Notes: generated by a model not told the origin, from the letters alone. A stretch of DNA of 64,000 bases from Ancrocorticia sp039812645 (GCA_039812645.1 JBDIAV010000005.1:1-64000), one strand, 5' to 3'. Positions 7,304-16,088 are shown, numbered from the stretch's first letter. Numbers and translations are program-made.

Positions 7304-8632
7304 GTGAGCGATTCTCTTGACTACACTGAGATGCCCCTAGACCTCGATTTTTCTGGCGTTGATTTGCGCCTGGAAGAAGAGGGAAAACTCTTACGACGAT
7401 CCGTTTTACCCGGTGGCGTGCGCGTTTTGACGGAAAAGATGCCTCATCAGCATTCCACCAGCGTCGGTTTGTGGGTTGGTGCGGGGTCGCGTGACGAGGG
7501 GCCGGGAGCCGAAGGCTCCACCCACTTCCTGGAGCACTTGCTTTTTAAGGGCACGGCGAAGCGCTCAGCTAAACAGATTGCGCAGAGAATTGACTACCTC
7601 GGTGGCGATTTCAACGCCGCCACGGCCAAGCAGTACACCTGCTACTACGGCCACGTGTTCGAGCAAGATCTTCCGGACGCTCTCGAGTTGCTCACCGATA
7701 TGGTGACCGGCGCTCGCCTCAACGAAGAGGATATGGAGATGGAGCGCGGGGTCATTCTCGAGGAACTCGCGATGTATAACGACGACGCCTCCGACGTCGC
7801 CCATGAGAACATCACCTCCATGATTTTTGGAGATCACCCGTTGGGCCGCCCGGTAGGTGGAACTCGGGAGTCAGTGACAAACCTACGTAATTCTTCTCTG
7901 CTTGAGCACTACTCGCAGATGTATCGCCCGAGTGAGCTGGTGGTGACGGCCGCCGGTGCCGTCGATCATGAGGCGTTTTGTGAGCAGGTGATGGAGAACT
8001 TGGACGCTGGTGGTTGGGATCTGTCCGGTCCAGCGCAGCATAGCGGGCGCCGCACCGCCGCGGATATTGACTACTCGGAGCCCGAGACGCGGTTCTTGGA
8101 GCGCCCGGTTGAACAGTCCGCGGTTATTCTCGCTATGCCCGGAGTGGACCTTTTCGATGAGCGGCGTCCAGCACTTTTTGCCATGAATGCGATTCTTGGC
8201 GGCGGTACCTCCTCGCGTCTGTTCCAGAAGATCCGTGAGGAGCGTGGCCTCGCCTACTCGACCTACTCCTTCCCCAGCAGTTTCCCCGAGGGTGGCATCT
8301 TCGGCATGTACGCAGGTTGCACCATCGAGAATTCTGAGGCGGTTGCCGAATTACTAGGGGAGTGCCTCGACGAGTTGGCTCGGGACGGTGTGAGCGAGGA
8401 AGAGATGGAGTCCGCCTACCGCCGTATCCGTGCGGATATTGTGTTCGGTAACGAGCGCATCGGAGCCCATATGAATCGTCTCGGGAATGCCGAGCTGATT
8501 CGTGGTGCGCTGGTCTCGCAGGCTGAGTCGCTGCGCAAGGCGCGCGCGGTCACCGCCGCGGATATCACCGAGATTGCTCGCTCGCTTGCTGTGCAGCCCC
8601 GGTCCCTCGTGACGGTGGGGCCCGTTCGTTAA
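7304..8632 (+). CDS. M16-family zinc metallopeptidase
   Basis: A 442-residue peptidase of the processing-peptidase (PqqL/MPP) type. It carries the inverted zinc motif HFLEH near residue 73 and the distal glutamate segment ERGVILEELAMYNDD about 75 residues later. The C-terminal half repeats the fold without the zinc site, including GGGTSSRLFQKIREERGLAYS. In actinobacteria this gene usually follows pnp, as here. I use the GTG at 7304 because a TAATGT box lies 7 bases upstream; the reading frame extends further back through the pnp terminator, which makes a longer protein unlikely. The substrate is unknown. Confidence 0.9.
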   Translation: MSDSLDYTEMPLDLDFSGVDLRLEEEGKLLRRSVLPGGVRVLTEKMPHQHSTSVGLWVGAGSRDEGPGAEGSTHFLEHLLFKGTAKRSAKQIAQRIDYLGGDFNAATAKQYTCYYGHVFEQDLPDALELLTDMVTGARLNEEDMEMERGVILEELAMYNDDASDVAHENITSMIFGDHPLGRPVGGTRESVTNLRNSSLLEHYSQMYRPSELVVTAAGAVDHEAFCEQVMENLDAGGWDLSGPAQHSGRRTAADIDYSEPETRFLERPVEQSAVILAMPGVDLFDERRPALFAMNAILGGGTSSRLFQKIREERGLAYSTYSFPSSFPEGGIFGMYAGCTIENSEAVAELLGECLDELARDGVSEEEMESAYRRIRADIVFGNERIGAHMNRLGNAELIRGALVSQAESLRKARAVTAADITEIARSLAVQPRSLVTVGPVR

Positions 8633-8663
8633 CGACGACGGCGTCGCGGCTCCCGGTTTACGC

Positions 8664-8725
8664 GAATGGCGATGAGAGCGTTCTTTGTGCCTATATAGGC
8701 ACAAAGAACGCTCTCATCGCCATTC
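8664..8725. repeat. 62-bp perfect palindrome
   Basis: Two 31-base arms are exact reverse complements with no loop (centre between 8694 and 8695, CCTAT|ATAGG). It lies between the M16 peptidase stop and the dapB promoter. No T-run follows on either side, so it is not a standard terminator. No second copy was noticed in the window. Confidence 0.9.
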
Positions 8726-8775
8726 ATGTTCTTGCGCGAGGTGGTCAGTTCACCCGCGAGAACCATCCGCGGCGC

Positions 8776-8781
8776 TAGGCT
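8776..8781 (+). promoter_or_regulatory. -10 box TAGGCT, leaderless start of dapB
   Basis: TAGGCT is followed by exactly 6 bases and then the dapB ATG. The 6 bases GGGAGC could also act as a weak Shine-Dalgarno but stand too close. Confidence 0.5.
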
Positions 8782-8787
8782 GGGAGC

Positions 8788-9531
8788 ATGACGATTAAAG
8801 TGGCAGTGGTGGGCGCTCTTGGGCGCATGGGACGAACAGTGTGTACGGCTGTTGAAGGTGCTCCGGATATGGAGCTCGTAGCACGCCTTGATGTTGGGGA
8901 CGAGATCACCGAGCGTACCTTGGCCGGAGCGGATGTAGCGGTCGAGTTTACTGTCCCGGCAACGACAGAAGCGAATGTGCACGCGCTGCTGAAGGCGGGT
9001 GTCGATGTTGTCGTCGGTACGACAGGATGGACGGACGAAGCACTGGAGGGTGTGCGTGCGGCGGCGGAGGCCACGAGCCGTTCGGTTATTATTGCGCCGA
9101 ATTATGCTCTTTCGGCGGTTCTGGCCATGAGCTTCGCGGAGAAGGCGGCCACGTACTTCGAGTCGGTGGAAGTTATCGAGCTGCACCACCCGGATAAGGT
9201 TGATGCCCCGTCTGGTACTGCGGCGACGACGGCGCGCAAGATTTCCGAGGTTCGTCGTGCGGCCGGTGTAGCCGTGAGTCCCGATGCCACCGAGACGGAT
9301 CCGCTGGGTGCCCGCGGCGCGCAGGTGGACGACGTACGTGTGCACGCGGTACGTCTGCGTGGCCTCAATGCCCACGAGGAGATTCTGCTGGGTAACCCGG
9401 GGGAGCAGCTGACGATTCGCCAGGATTCCTTCGACCGCTCTAGCTTTATGCCGGGTGTGCTGCTTGCTGTCCGTGAGGTGAGGGGCCGCGGCGGCCTGAC
9501 CTACGGCCTTGACGTGGTGATGGGCCTTTAG
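8788..9531 (+). CDS. dapB: 4-hydroxy-tetrahydrodipicolinate reductase
   Basis: DapB reduces the DapA product with NAD(P)H in the diaminopimelate/lysine pathway. The 247-residue protein begins with the nucleotide-binding motif VVGALGRMGR, and the conserved substrate-binding segment ELHHPDKVDAPSGTA is near residue 132. Length is normal. The start is the ATG at 8788 after a TAGGCT box. In relatives dapA is close by; here a PTS gene, a GNAT gene and a decayed stretch lie between dapB and dapA. Confidence 0.96.
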   Translation: MTIKVAVVGALGRMGRTVCTAVEGAPDMELVARLDVGDEITERTLAGADVAVEFTVPATTEANVHALLKAGVDVVVGTTGWTDEALEGVRAAAEATSRSVIIAPNYALSAVLAMSFAEKAATYFESVEVIELHHPDKVDAPSGTAATTARKISEVRRAAGVAVSPDATETDPLGARGAQVDDVRVHAVRLRGLNAHEEILLGNPGEQLTIRQDSFDRSSFMPGVLLAVREVRGRGGLTYGLDVVMGL

Positions 9532-9593
9532 GCCTAGCATGAAGGTTGCACATCTAAAGGTTGTATGACCTCAGATCTCCTCCCTGAGACGAG

Positions 9594-9633
9594 CGTGGGG
9601 GTGGGCACCGATACATCGGCGCCCACCCCCACG
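9594..9633 (+). terminator. Terminator after dapB
   Basis: A 13-bp stem (CGTGGGGGTGGGC) with an inner CCGA/TCGG pairing in the loop. The following T-run is poor. Confidence 0.75.
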
Positions 9634-9931
9634 TGTTGGTATATGTGGATTTTTCTGGCGTTATTCACATGGTTGCGCCCGATCGGACACCGAGGGACAG
9701 CGGAAGTGTTCATCTCTTCGGCCTAAAGTGGCAGGATCTCACCGTCTTGCGAGCAAACGTGCAGGCATGTGAATCAGTGCGGGCCACATAACGTCGGGTA
9801 ACAGTGTGAGAATAATTCGCTGAATGTTTACCATGTTCACCCTGAGCTGAGGTAGATTATCAGGTGTTCTATCGTTGGGGCCGGTGAGGCGAGGTCGCCA
9901 TCTACCGGCTCCTCTTATGAGAGGGGTACAG
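9634..9931 (+). promoter_or_regulatory. Long leader region of the PTS gene with a hairpin before the start
   Basis: This 298-bp gap holds no ORF I can support. Just before the PTS ribosome binding site a two-part stem-loop forms at 9880-9909: outer stem GCCGGT/ACCGGC and inner stem GGCGA/TCGCC, followed by TCCTCTTAT. It could act as an attenuator or antiterminator target, as in other beta-glucoside-type PTS genes, but no BglG-type regulator gene is in the window. Confidence 0.4.
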
Positions 9932-12022
9932 ATGCCTCAATCTCCAGCCGCCGCAATCGTGGCAGCCATCGGTGGGGCGGGCAATATCAAGAGCCTGACC
10001 CACTGCGCGACTCGCTTGCGCTTTGAACTGGTGGATGCAACTCTGGTCAGCCAGGATGCTCTGGAGGACATCGACGCCGTCATGGGCGCCGTTCCTCAGT
10101 CCGGAGATCGTTACCAAGTCATCATCGGAGGCGCCGTCGCCTCCATGTTTAAGGACATCAATAACCTTCCTGAAATGCAGGGAGCCGGCACTTCGGCCGC
10201 CGATATCAAGGCCGCCGCACGTGAGAAGGGTCCGCGTGGCAAGCACGCATGGATGGATAACTTCTTCGAGTTCCTTGCTGATTCCTTCCGTCCTATCCTC
10301 GGCGTGCTGCTCGGCGCCTCGCTGATCATCGCGTTTGCCGCAGTGATGGATGCCGCCGGCGTGCAGGACTTCCGCGCTGAGGTAAAGCCCGCCGGATGGA
10401 TGCTGCTGGATGCCATGTGGCGTTCGGTGTTCTACTTCCTGCCCATCATGGTGGCGTACAACGCCTCCAAGAAGCTTGATATTGACCCGTGGCTCGGTGG
10501 CGCCATCATGGCTGCCCTCATGACTCCCGAGTTTATGGCTATTAAAGAAGGCCTCGACGACGTTACCTGTACCGTCAACGAGACCTTGGGTACGCAGTCG
10601 TGTTCGGCGAACATCTTCGGCCTGCCAATGATCCTCAACGGAAGCGGTTACGGAGGAAACGTCTTCGTACCGCTCATGATGGCTGGCGTTCTCGCCCTCG
10701 TTTACCGCGGTGTCAAGAAGATTATCCCCGAGAGCTTGCACCTCGTCTTTGTACCGTTCCTGTCGATGCTCGTCATGATTCCGCTGACCGCTATGGTTCT
10801 TGGACCGCTCGGCGTGTGGGTTGGCTCGGGCCTTGGTTCCATCCTTGCCTGGCTCAACAACACGGCTCCGATCGTGTTCGCCATCCTCATCCCGATGCTC
10901 TACCCCTTCCTCGTGCCGCTTGGTCTGCACTGGCCGCTCAACGCGCTCATGCTCATCAATATCGACACTCTGGGCTACGATTTCATCCAGGGCCCGATGG
11001 GCGCATGGAACTTTGCTTGCTTCGGCGCTACCGCTGGCGTTCTGGTTATTGCCATGCGCGAGAAGGATAAGCAGATGCGTCAGACCGCAACGGGTGCTCT
11101 CGTTGCGGGCCTTGCCGGTGGTATTTCGGAGCCCTCGCTCTACGGCATCCACCTGCGTTTCGCACGCATCTACCCCCGCATGCTGGTTGGCTGCTTCCTT
11201 GGTGGCCTCACCATCGGTGTGGGTTCGATGATCATGGGTACCAACGGCGTTATTGCCTCGGCATTCGCGTTCACTTCGCTGCTGACGATCCCGCTGTTCA
11301 GCCCCATCGGGCTGTACGTGGTCGCTATCGCCATCGCCTTCTTCGTGGCCATGTTCGCCGTGATCTTCACCGATTACCGCACCCCGGAGCAGAAGGAAGA
11401 GAATCGTGCACGCATCGCCGCTGAGGCCGCTGCCGAGTCCGCTCCGGCTGCCCCGGCTGCTCCCGTTGTTGCTGCTGCTCCGGCTGCCGCCGGTGGTGTG
11501 GCTACCGCGGTTGCTACCGCTCCCGCCAAGACCCTCAAGCCGGCGATGGTTCCGGGAACCGTGACCAACATCGTCTCCCCGATGAAGGGCAAGATTGTCC
11601 CGCTCGCTGAGGTTCCGGATGCTGGCTTCGCCTCCGGTGCCGTTGGTAAGGGTGTGGGTATCGATCCGTCCGAGGGCACCGTGGTGTCTCCCGGCGACGG
11701 CGAGATTATCCTGACCTTCCCGACGGGGCACGCTGTGGGCATCCGCCTCAATAGTGGCGTGGAGATGCTGGTGCACATCGGCATCGACACCGTCAATATG
11801 CAGGGCGAGGGCTTCAACGTCCACGTGGCCAAGGGGGACAAGGTATCGACGGGCGATCCGCTCGTCTCCTTCGATCGCGCTGCCATTGAGGCTGCGGGTT
11901 ACTCAGCTATCACCCCGGTGCTGGTGACCAACCATCGTAAGTTTGCTTCGGTGGAGCAGGACGCCAGCGGCGTCGTCGCCTTTGGCGATCAGCTCCTCAA
12001 GGTGACCGCCAAGGACGCCTGA
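9932..12022 (+). CDS. PTS permease EIIBCA, beta-glucoside/sucrose/trehalose type
   Basis: A 696-residue sugar transporter that phosphorylates its substrate on entry using phosphate from HPr. Domain order is IIB (phospho-cysteine in THCATRLRF near residue 26), IIC with about ten membrane helices, an Ala/Pro-rich linker near residue 500, and IIA with the phospho-histidine in VHIGIDTVN near residue 615. This order and the IIC sequence fit the BglF family; the sugar cannot be told. I use the ATG at 9932, which has GAGAGGGG before it, not the longer frame from 9875. It stands alone between two terminators, without a glycosidase or regulator nearby. Confidence 0.88.
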   Translation: MPQSPAAAIVAAIGGAGNIKSLTHCATRLRFELVDATLVSQDALEDIDAVMGAVPQSGDRYQVIIGGAVASMFKDINNLPEMQGAGTSAADIKAAAREKGPRGKHAWMDNFFEFLADSFRPILGVLLGASLIIAFAAVMDAAGVQDFRAEVKPAGWMLLDAMWRSVFYFLPIMVAYNASKKLDIDPWLGGAIMAALMTPEFMAIKEGLDDVTCTVNETLGTQSCSANIFGLPMILNGSGYGGNVFVPLMMAGVLALVYRGVKKIIPESLHLVFVPFLSMLVMIPLTAMVLGPLGVWVGSGLGSILAWLNNTAPIVFAILIPMLYPFLVPLGLHWPLNALMLINIDTLGYDFIQGPMGAWNFACFGATAGVLVIAMREKDKQMRQTATGALVAGLAGGISEPSLYGIHLRFARIYPRMLVGCFLGGLTIGVGSMIMGTNGVIASAFAFTSLLTIPLFSPIGLYVVAIAIAFFVAMFAVIFTDYRTPEQKEENRARIAAEAAAESAPAAPAAPVVAAAPAAAGGVATAVATAPAKTLKPAMVPGTVTNIVSPMKGKIVPLAEVPDAGFASGAVGKGVGIDPSEGTVVSPGDGEIILTFPTGHAVGIRLNSGVEMLVHIGIDTVNMQGEGFNVHVAKGDKVSTGDPLVSFDRAAIEAAGYSAITPVLVTNHRKFASVEQDASGVVAFGDQLLKVTAKDA

Positions 12023-12041
12023 GATAGTAACTGAATAACGT

Positions 12042-12079
12042 AGCGAAGGCCGACAAGTCACAACTTGTCGGCCTTCGCT
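12042..12079. terminator. Terminator after the PTS gene
   Basis: A perfect 17-bp stem (AGCGAAGGCCGACAAGT) with a CACA loop, 19 bases after the PTS stop. The GNAT gene runs toward it from the other side, so it may serve both. Confidence 0.85.
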
Positions 12080-12125
12080 GTCTCGGAACCTTATCGTGTA
12101 TGGAATAAGTTCACAGGGTAGATGC

Positions 12126-12764
12126 TCATCCTTCGGTGTTGAGGAAGGCGTGCCAACAATGCTGGGAGACTAGTTCTTCACCCACTTGAAGGTCCCGGCG
12201 GAGTCCGGCTGGTGCGAAGCCCGCGGCTGTGAGGAATGATGTGTGTGCGTCGTCGCCAACCAGTACCCAGATCTGAAGTTCGGAAGCTCCTTGCTCGATA
12301 GCGGTGGAAGCTGCGGCGGCAAGGAGACGCGAGCCATGTCCGGCCCGCTGATACGCGGGAGGTACCTCGAGGGCGGTCACTTCAACGACGCCGCCGCGTG
12401 GTCCAGATTCCGCATGATCATCGGGAGAGCTGGCCGGTGTGGGCTCGACTGGCGTGCCTGAGCCCTCGGTCGTATGAGGAGGCGCGAGTGATTCCAACAC
12501 CGTGGGGGAGATCGCCGCGAAGCCAACAACCTGCCCGTCAGAAACCGCGCTGAAAACGATGTGAGTGGCGCTGGGAGGATTAGCGATAGCCTCGCCCCAC
12601 GACGCAGCAAAAGCACCGGCTTGCAGAGAACCTTCCACCTCCGGTGGAAGGCGCTTGCCAAGGGCGGCAACGAGGGCGGCACGCATCGTCCGGACTTGAA
12701 TATCGCCAATAGCTTCGGCATCAAGACCGGTGGCTGGGCGTACAAAGACGTGGGGGGAACTCAT
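12126..12764 (-). CDS. GNAT-family acetyltransferase
   Basis: A 212-residue protein with the acetyl-CoA binding motif QRAGHGSRLL near residue 145, followed by the typical FLTAAGFAPAG segment. GNAT enzymes move an acetyl group from acetyl-CoA to an amine; the target here is unknown. A low-complexity insert rich in Pro, Thr and Ser (about residues 95-120) separates the two halves. The ATG at 12764 stands 6 bases after a TAGCCT box, so the mRNA is probably leaderless. It converges with the PTS gene. Confidence 0.85.
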   Translation of the reverse strand: MSSPHVFVRPATGLDAEAIGDIQVRTMRAALVAALGKRLPPEVEGSLQAGAFAASWGEAIANPPSATHIVFSAVSDGQVVGFAAISPTVLESLAPPHTTEGSGTPVEPTPASSPDDHAESGPRGGVVEVTALEVPPAYQRAGHGSRLLAAAASTAIEQGASELQIWVLVGDDAHTSFLTAAGFAPAGLRRDLQVGEELVSQHCWHAFLNTEG

Positions 12765-12770
12765 GCCCTT

Positions 12771-12776
12771 AGGCTA
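12771..12776 (-). promoter_or_regulatory. -10 box TAGCCT, leaderless start of the GNAT gene
   Basis: On the minus strand TAGCCT is followed by 6 bases and the ATG; there is no Shine-Dalgarno. Confidence 0.45.
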
Positions 12777-12798
12777 CGTGGGATTAACCTTGAGCACT

Positions 12799-12840
12799 AA
12801 GAGGTCACGCCGATAGGCCGTGGCCTACTGCGGGTGTCAC
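12799..12840. repeat. Dispersed palindromic repeat, diverged copy A
   Basis: GAGGTCACGCCGATAGGCC, then GGCCTACTGCGGGTGTCAC, is an imperfect palindrome that matches the repeat seen in clean form at 46432-46469 (GGTTCCGCCAATAGG with its complement). The arms here have several mismatches. Confidence 0.5.
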
Positions 12841-13121
12841 GGAATCTTGCCTGGCAGCGTGAGGGCTTCGCCCTCTGAACAACTTCCTCATTCTGAGGCA
12901 AGCCCACAGCCAGTCTCCTGGTTCGAGGTGTGAGTGCACGTACTCACACCTCGAACTGCGTCGCTGTCCGCCTTGCCAGTCAAGCCCCGCACCATCCTCA
13001 CCTGATATTAGCGCCGTGGTTATGTGGTCTAGTGTGCAATTTGTGCAGGTTGGCGGACCTATTGTTTCGTACCGAGAACGTGAAAAGTGCACCTGACAAT
13101 CAACCTGAGATCTGTGCATAG
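12841..13121. other. Non-coding stretch with two hairpins
   Basis: A nested hairpin lies at 12846-12902 (outer CTTGCCT/AGGCAAG, inner GAGGGC/GCCCTC). A perfect 15-bp stem with a 6-base loop lies at 12921-12956 (GTTCGAGGTGTGAGT). No supported ORF; a minus-strand reading frame over 12805-13368 has no resemblance to a protein. Confidence 0.5.
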
Positions 13122-13291
13122 CCTCCGTCGAGTGGGCGTGCTGCTCGTGCTGCTCGTGAACTTGACGCCGAACATCCCGAACTGGCCACCATGTTCTTGA
13201 CGGTGGGCGCGTGCTCGCCAGCCCGGCCCTCGGTTTTGTTACGCAGCGGGGGATCCAGGACTGGTGGGCGAAGCAACCGGTGACGTTGTAG
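13122..13291 (+). pseudogene. Frameshifted C-terminal remnant of an unknown gene
   Basis: One frame reads AARAARELDAEHPELATMF up to about 13195. A second frame reads on as GGRVLASPALGFVTQRGIQD and WWAKQPVTL, ending at TAG 13291. Both halves look like real protein and join smoothly if one base was lost near 13193-13200. No start or upstream coding part remains: the first frame is closed by a stop at 13119. I do not recognise the family. It may be what is left of a gene that once stood between dapB and dapA. Confidence 0.45.
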
Positions 13292-13395
13292 GACTGAGGT
13301 CGCAGGACGCCGTCGTCGGCCACAATAACCGGTGCTGAATCACGACAATCGGTACCGAATCGCGACACGTCAAGGCGAGAACGTGACGTGCGCGA

Positions 13396-13401
13396 TATGG
13401 T
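13396..13401 (+). promoter_or_regulatory. -10 box TATGGT, leaderless start of dapA
   Basis: TATGGT is followed by 6 bases and the dapA ATG; no Shine-Dalgarno is present. Confidence 0.5.
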
Positions 13402-13407
13402 TCACCT

Positions 13408-14313
13408 ATGACTGAAACCTCTGTGCTTCCTCCGCGCGTCTTTGGCTCTGTTTCCGTCGCGATGGTGACTCCGTTCCATGAGGACGGATCGTTGGATATT
13501 GATTCCGCCGTCGCTCTGGCCGATCACCTCGTCAAGCAGGGCTGTGACTCGATCCTGATTTCTGGCACCACCGGTGAATCGCCCACCACCCATCAGCCGG
13601 AGAAAGATGAGCTGGTACGAGAGGTGAAGGCGGCCATCAAGGGCCGTGCTTTCCTGCTGGCCGGCGCCGGGTCTAATGACACTGCCCACGCGGTGCGCAT
13701 TGCTCAGGGAGCCCAGGAATCGGGAGCGGACGGCCTTCTCGTCGTCGCCCCGTACTACAACCGTCCTTCCCAGGAGGGCGTCTATCAGCACATTCTTGCC
13801 GTCACCGAGGCAGCAGAACTGCCGGTCATGGTGTATGACATTCCGGGCCGCACCGGTGTCAAGCTTGAGTTCGATACCCTCAAGCGCCTCGCCGACCATC
13901 CCCGCATTCTGGCCGTGAAGGACGCTACGGGCGATGTTGCCGCCGGATTCGTCAAGATGGCCGAAACCGGCCTGGAGTACTATTCGGGCGACGACGGCCT
14001 CAACTTCGCGTGGCTTGCCCACGGCGCCTCCGGCGTGGTGTCCGTTGCCGGCCACGTTATCGCCTCGCAACTGCGTGATCTCGTCAGCGAAGTGGATGCC
14101 GGTGATCTTCCCGCGGCCCGTGCCGAGGCTGTCAAGCAGCTTCCAGTCATCAACGCCATCATGGGCGGCGGGCAAGGAGCGGTTATGGCGAAGGAAGCTC
14201 TCAAGCTTCTTGGCGTCATTCCTTCGGCCACCTTGCGCCTCCCGCTCGTGGGCGCTTCGCAGTCCCAGATCGCTGCGCTCGCAGCCACGTTGCGGGCCGA
14301 GGGTTTGATGTAG
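13408..14313 (+). CDS. dapA: 4-hydroxy-tetrahydrodipicolinate synthase
   Basis: DapA condenses pyruvate with aspartate semialdehyde, the first step specific to diaminopimelate and lysine. The 301-residue TIM-barrel protein has the GTTGESPT motif near residue 53, the YNRPSQEG loop near 118, the catalytic tyrosine in YDIPGRT near 144 and the Schiff-base lysine in AVKDATGD near 173. Length is normal. The ATG at 13408 follows a TATGGT box. A terminator follows, so it is a single-gene unit. Confidence 0.97.
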   Translation: MTETSVLPPRVFGSVSVAMVTPFHEDGSLDIDSAVALADHLVKQGCDSILISGTTGESPTTHQPEKDELVREVKAAIKGRAFLLAGAGSNDTAHAVRIAQGAQESGADGLLVVAPYYNRPSQEGVYQHILAVTEAAELPVMVYDIPGRTGVKLEFDTLKRLADHPRILAVKDATGDVAAGFVKMAETGLEYYSGDDGLNFAWLAHGASGVVSVAGHVIASQLRDLVSEVDAGDLPAARAEAVKQLPVINAIMGGGQGAVMAKEALKLLGVIPSATLRLPLVGASQSQIAALAATLRAEGLM

Positions 14314-14338
14314 CCTGCCGTTTCAGTCGATTTTTCCA

Positions 14339-14383
14339 CCGCCCGGTTCGTGTGAGGGGTTGATCCTGACACTGACCGGGCGG
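14339..14383 (+). terminator. Terminator after dapA
   Basis: Arms CCGCCCGGT (14339-14347) and ACCGGGCGG (14375-14383) pair perfectly with a 27-base loop and are followed by TTGTTAT. Confidence 0.7.
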
Positions 14384-14482
14384 TTGTTATACACCCCGGC
14401 AAGGCGTCATCAGATAGTGAAATTGTCCGCGCTGGAGTGCCGCAGGAAAGACATTGGGTCCGCTCTCGGGCAGAATGGCTTC

Positions 14483-15928
14483 ATGAGCACAGAGACTGGC
14501 ACGCCAGAAACCGCGGCGTCGGATTCAAGCAAACAGCCCTTGTCCACCACGCAGGTTGCCGTCAACGAGCAGCCTATAGTCGAAGATATCGCTGCCACCC
14601 AGGGGACGGTCGCTGATTTTCCGCTTCCGTTGGGTCGAGGCCGCTCTGATGAGCGGGACTTCGCCGATGTGATGACGGGCGCGAATGAGGACGTGACATC
14701 CTCAAGTTACTCGGGGCAGGAGACACACCGCGATCGTGGTGAAGTCATCGGCTCTGCCGGGCGTTGGCTCGCAGGATGGGCGCTACGTTTTATCGTGGTG
14801 GCCGCAGCAGCGTGGGTGATCTGGAAGGGCGGAGCCCTCATTTGGAGTGCGGTGTTGCCGGTTATTCTGGCGCTCATTGTCTGCACGATTCTCTGGCCGG
14901 TGACCGCTCGCCTGCGGAGCTGGAAGTTCCCACCCGCACTGGCGGTGCTCACCACGATCCTCGGATTCTTCCTGATTCTTGGCGGCATCATTGGGGCGAT
15001 TGCTCCCAGCGTCGCGCGCCAGTCGCGCGATCTGGTGGATCAGGGAACGCAGGGTGTCCAGACGATCCTCGATTGGCTCGCGGGGCCTCCCTTCAATATC
15101 CAAAACGAACAGCTCAACCACTTTATTGACACCGCGACCGACTGGATTCAGGGGCAGGCCAGCTCCATCACACAGACGGCCCTCTCGGGAGCTTCGGCCG
15201 CCACCTCCGCGGTGGTCACCGTGGTGACGGTGCTGGTTCTCACGTTCTTCTTTCTCAAGGATGGTCAACGTTTCCTGCCGTTGGTGCGTCGTGTCACCGG
15301 CCGCCGTGTGGGCTGGCATCTCACGGAAATCCTTACCAGGTGCTGGAAGACACTCGGCGGCTTCATCCGCACCCAGGCGATCGTCAGCTTTATTGACGCC
15401 TTCTTTATCGGCCTCGGTCTCTTTGCTATCGGTGTGCCGCTCGCGGGCCCGTTGGCCATTATCACTTTCTTCGGCGGATTCATCCCGATCGTCGGTGCGT
15501 TCTCGGCGGGAGCTCTCTCCGTGCTGGTCGCGCTTGTGGCGAATGGGTTCTCGTCTGCTCTGGCCGTTCTCGTCCTTATCATTGCGGTTCAGCAGCTCGA
15601 GGGAAACATTCTCTCCCCGATGCTCCAGTCCAAGGCGATGAATATGCATGCTGCCGTGGTGCTGCTGTCTGTCACGGTGGGCGGTGGACTCTTCGGCATC
15701 ATTGGAGCCTTCCTTGCGGTTCCTGCCGCCGCCATGATTACCGAGGTTGTGAGGTATCTCGGGGATCTGGGAGACATTGCCACAGGGGAGAAAGGGGTGG
15801 ACGAGATCGAGTTCGCCACTATCATGACGCACAAGAAGCAGGAGCGTTTGGAGGCCGAAGCGGCCAAGAAGCACGGTTTTGTGACCGGGATCTTGTCGCG
15901 ATTGAAGAAGAACGACGACGCAGCCTGA
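14483..15928 (+). CDS. AI-2E / PerM-family membrane protein
   Basis: A 481-residue protein. The first 90 or so residues are hydrophilic and low in complexity; then follow about eight membrane helices with the family-typical segments FGGFIPIVGAFSAGALSVLVA and QQLEGNILSPMLQSKAM. A charged tail ends the protein. Family members have been linked to export of signals or ions, and the substrate here is unknown. I start at ATG 14483 because the frame upstream of it runs through the dapA terminator; CAGAAT stands 6 bases before it, a weak -10. The next gene starts 160 bp on with its own possible promoter. Confidence 0.85.
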   Translation: MSTETGTPETAASDSSKQPLSTTQVAVNEQPIVEDIAATQGTVADFPLPLGRGRSDERDFADVMTGANEDVTSSSYSGQETHRDRGEVIGSAGRWLAGWALRFIVVAAAAWVIWKGGALIWSAVLPVILALIVCTILWPVTARLRSWKFPPALAVLTTILGFFLILGGIIGAIAPSVARQSRDLVDQGTQGVQTILDWLAGPPFNIQNEQLNHFIDTATDWIQGQASSITQTALSGASAATSAVVTVVTVLVLTFFFLKDGQRFLPLVRRVTGRRVGWHLTEILTRCWKTLGGFIRTQAIVSFIDAFFIGLGLFAIGVPLAGPLAIITFFGGFIPIVGAFSAGALSVLVALVANGFSSALAVLVLIIAVQQLEGNILSPMLQSKAMNMHAAVVLLSVTVGGGLFGIIGAFLAVPAAAMITEVVRYLGDLGDIATGEKGVDEIEFATIMTHKKQERLEAEAAKKHGFVTGILSRLKKNDDAA

Positions 15929-16088
15929 CGCGCGGGATGTTGTTCGGTTGGCGCAGGGTGAGGAAGTCGGCTGTCGTCGAAGATACACGACGACGTCGTC
16001 GCGGCCGAGTAGCCGAGTAATCGGATGGGCGCCTCCCGTGAGCCACGCCCCGTACTCAAATGTCATAGGGACATGAGACAATAGCCGG

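Noticed and set aside
9902..11824. 640-residue open frame on the minus strand opposite the PTS gene
   Set aside because: Same kind of shadow: low-complexity His/Gly/Ser sequence opposite a well-supported gene.
13122..13291. Remnant read as thyX, which stands near dapA in some actinobacteria
   Set aside because: The readable peptide does not resemble the ThyX C terminus, so I leave the family open.
12805..13368. 187-residue minus-strand frame in the GNAT-dapA gap
   Set aside because: No ribosome binding site, sequence unlike protein, and it crosses hairpins and the plus-strand gene remnant.
14783..16081. 432-residue minus-strand frame opposite the PerM gene
   Set aside because: Charged low-complexity translation without any family feature, opposite a clear membrane protein.
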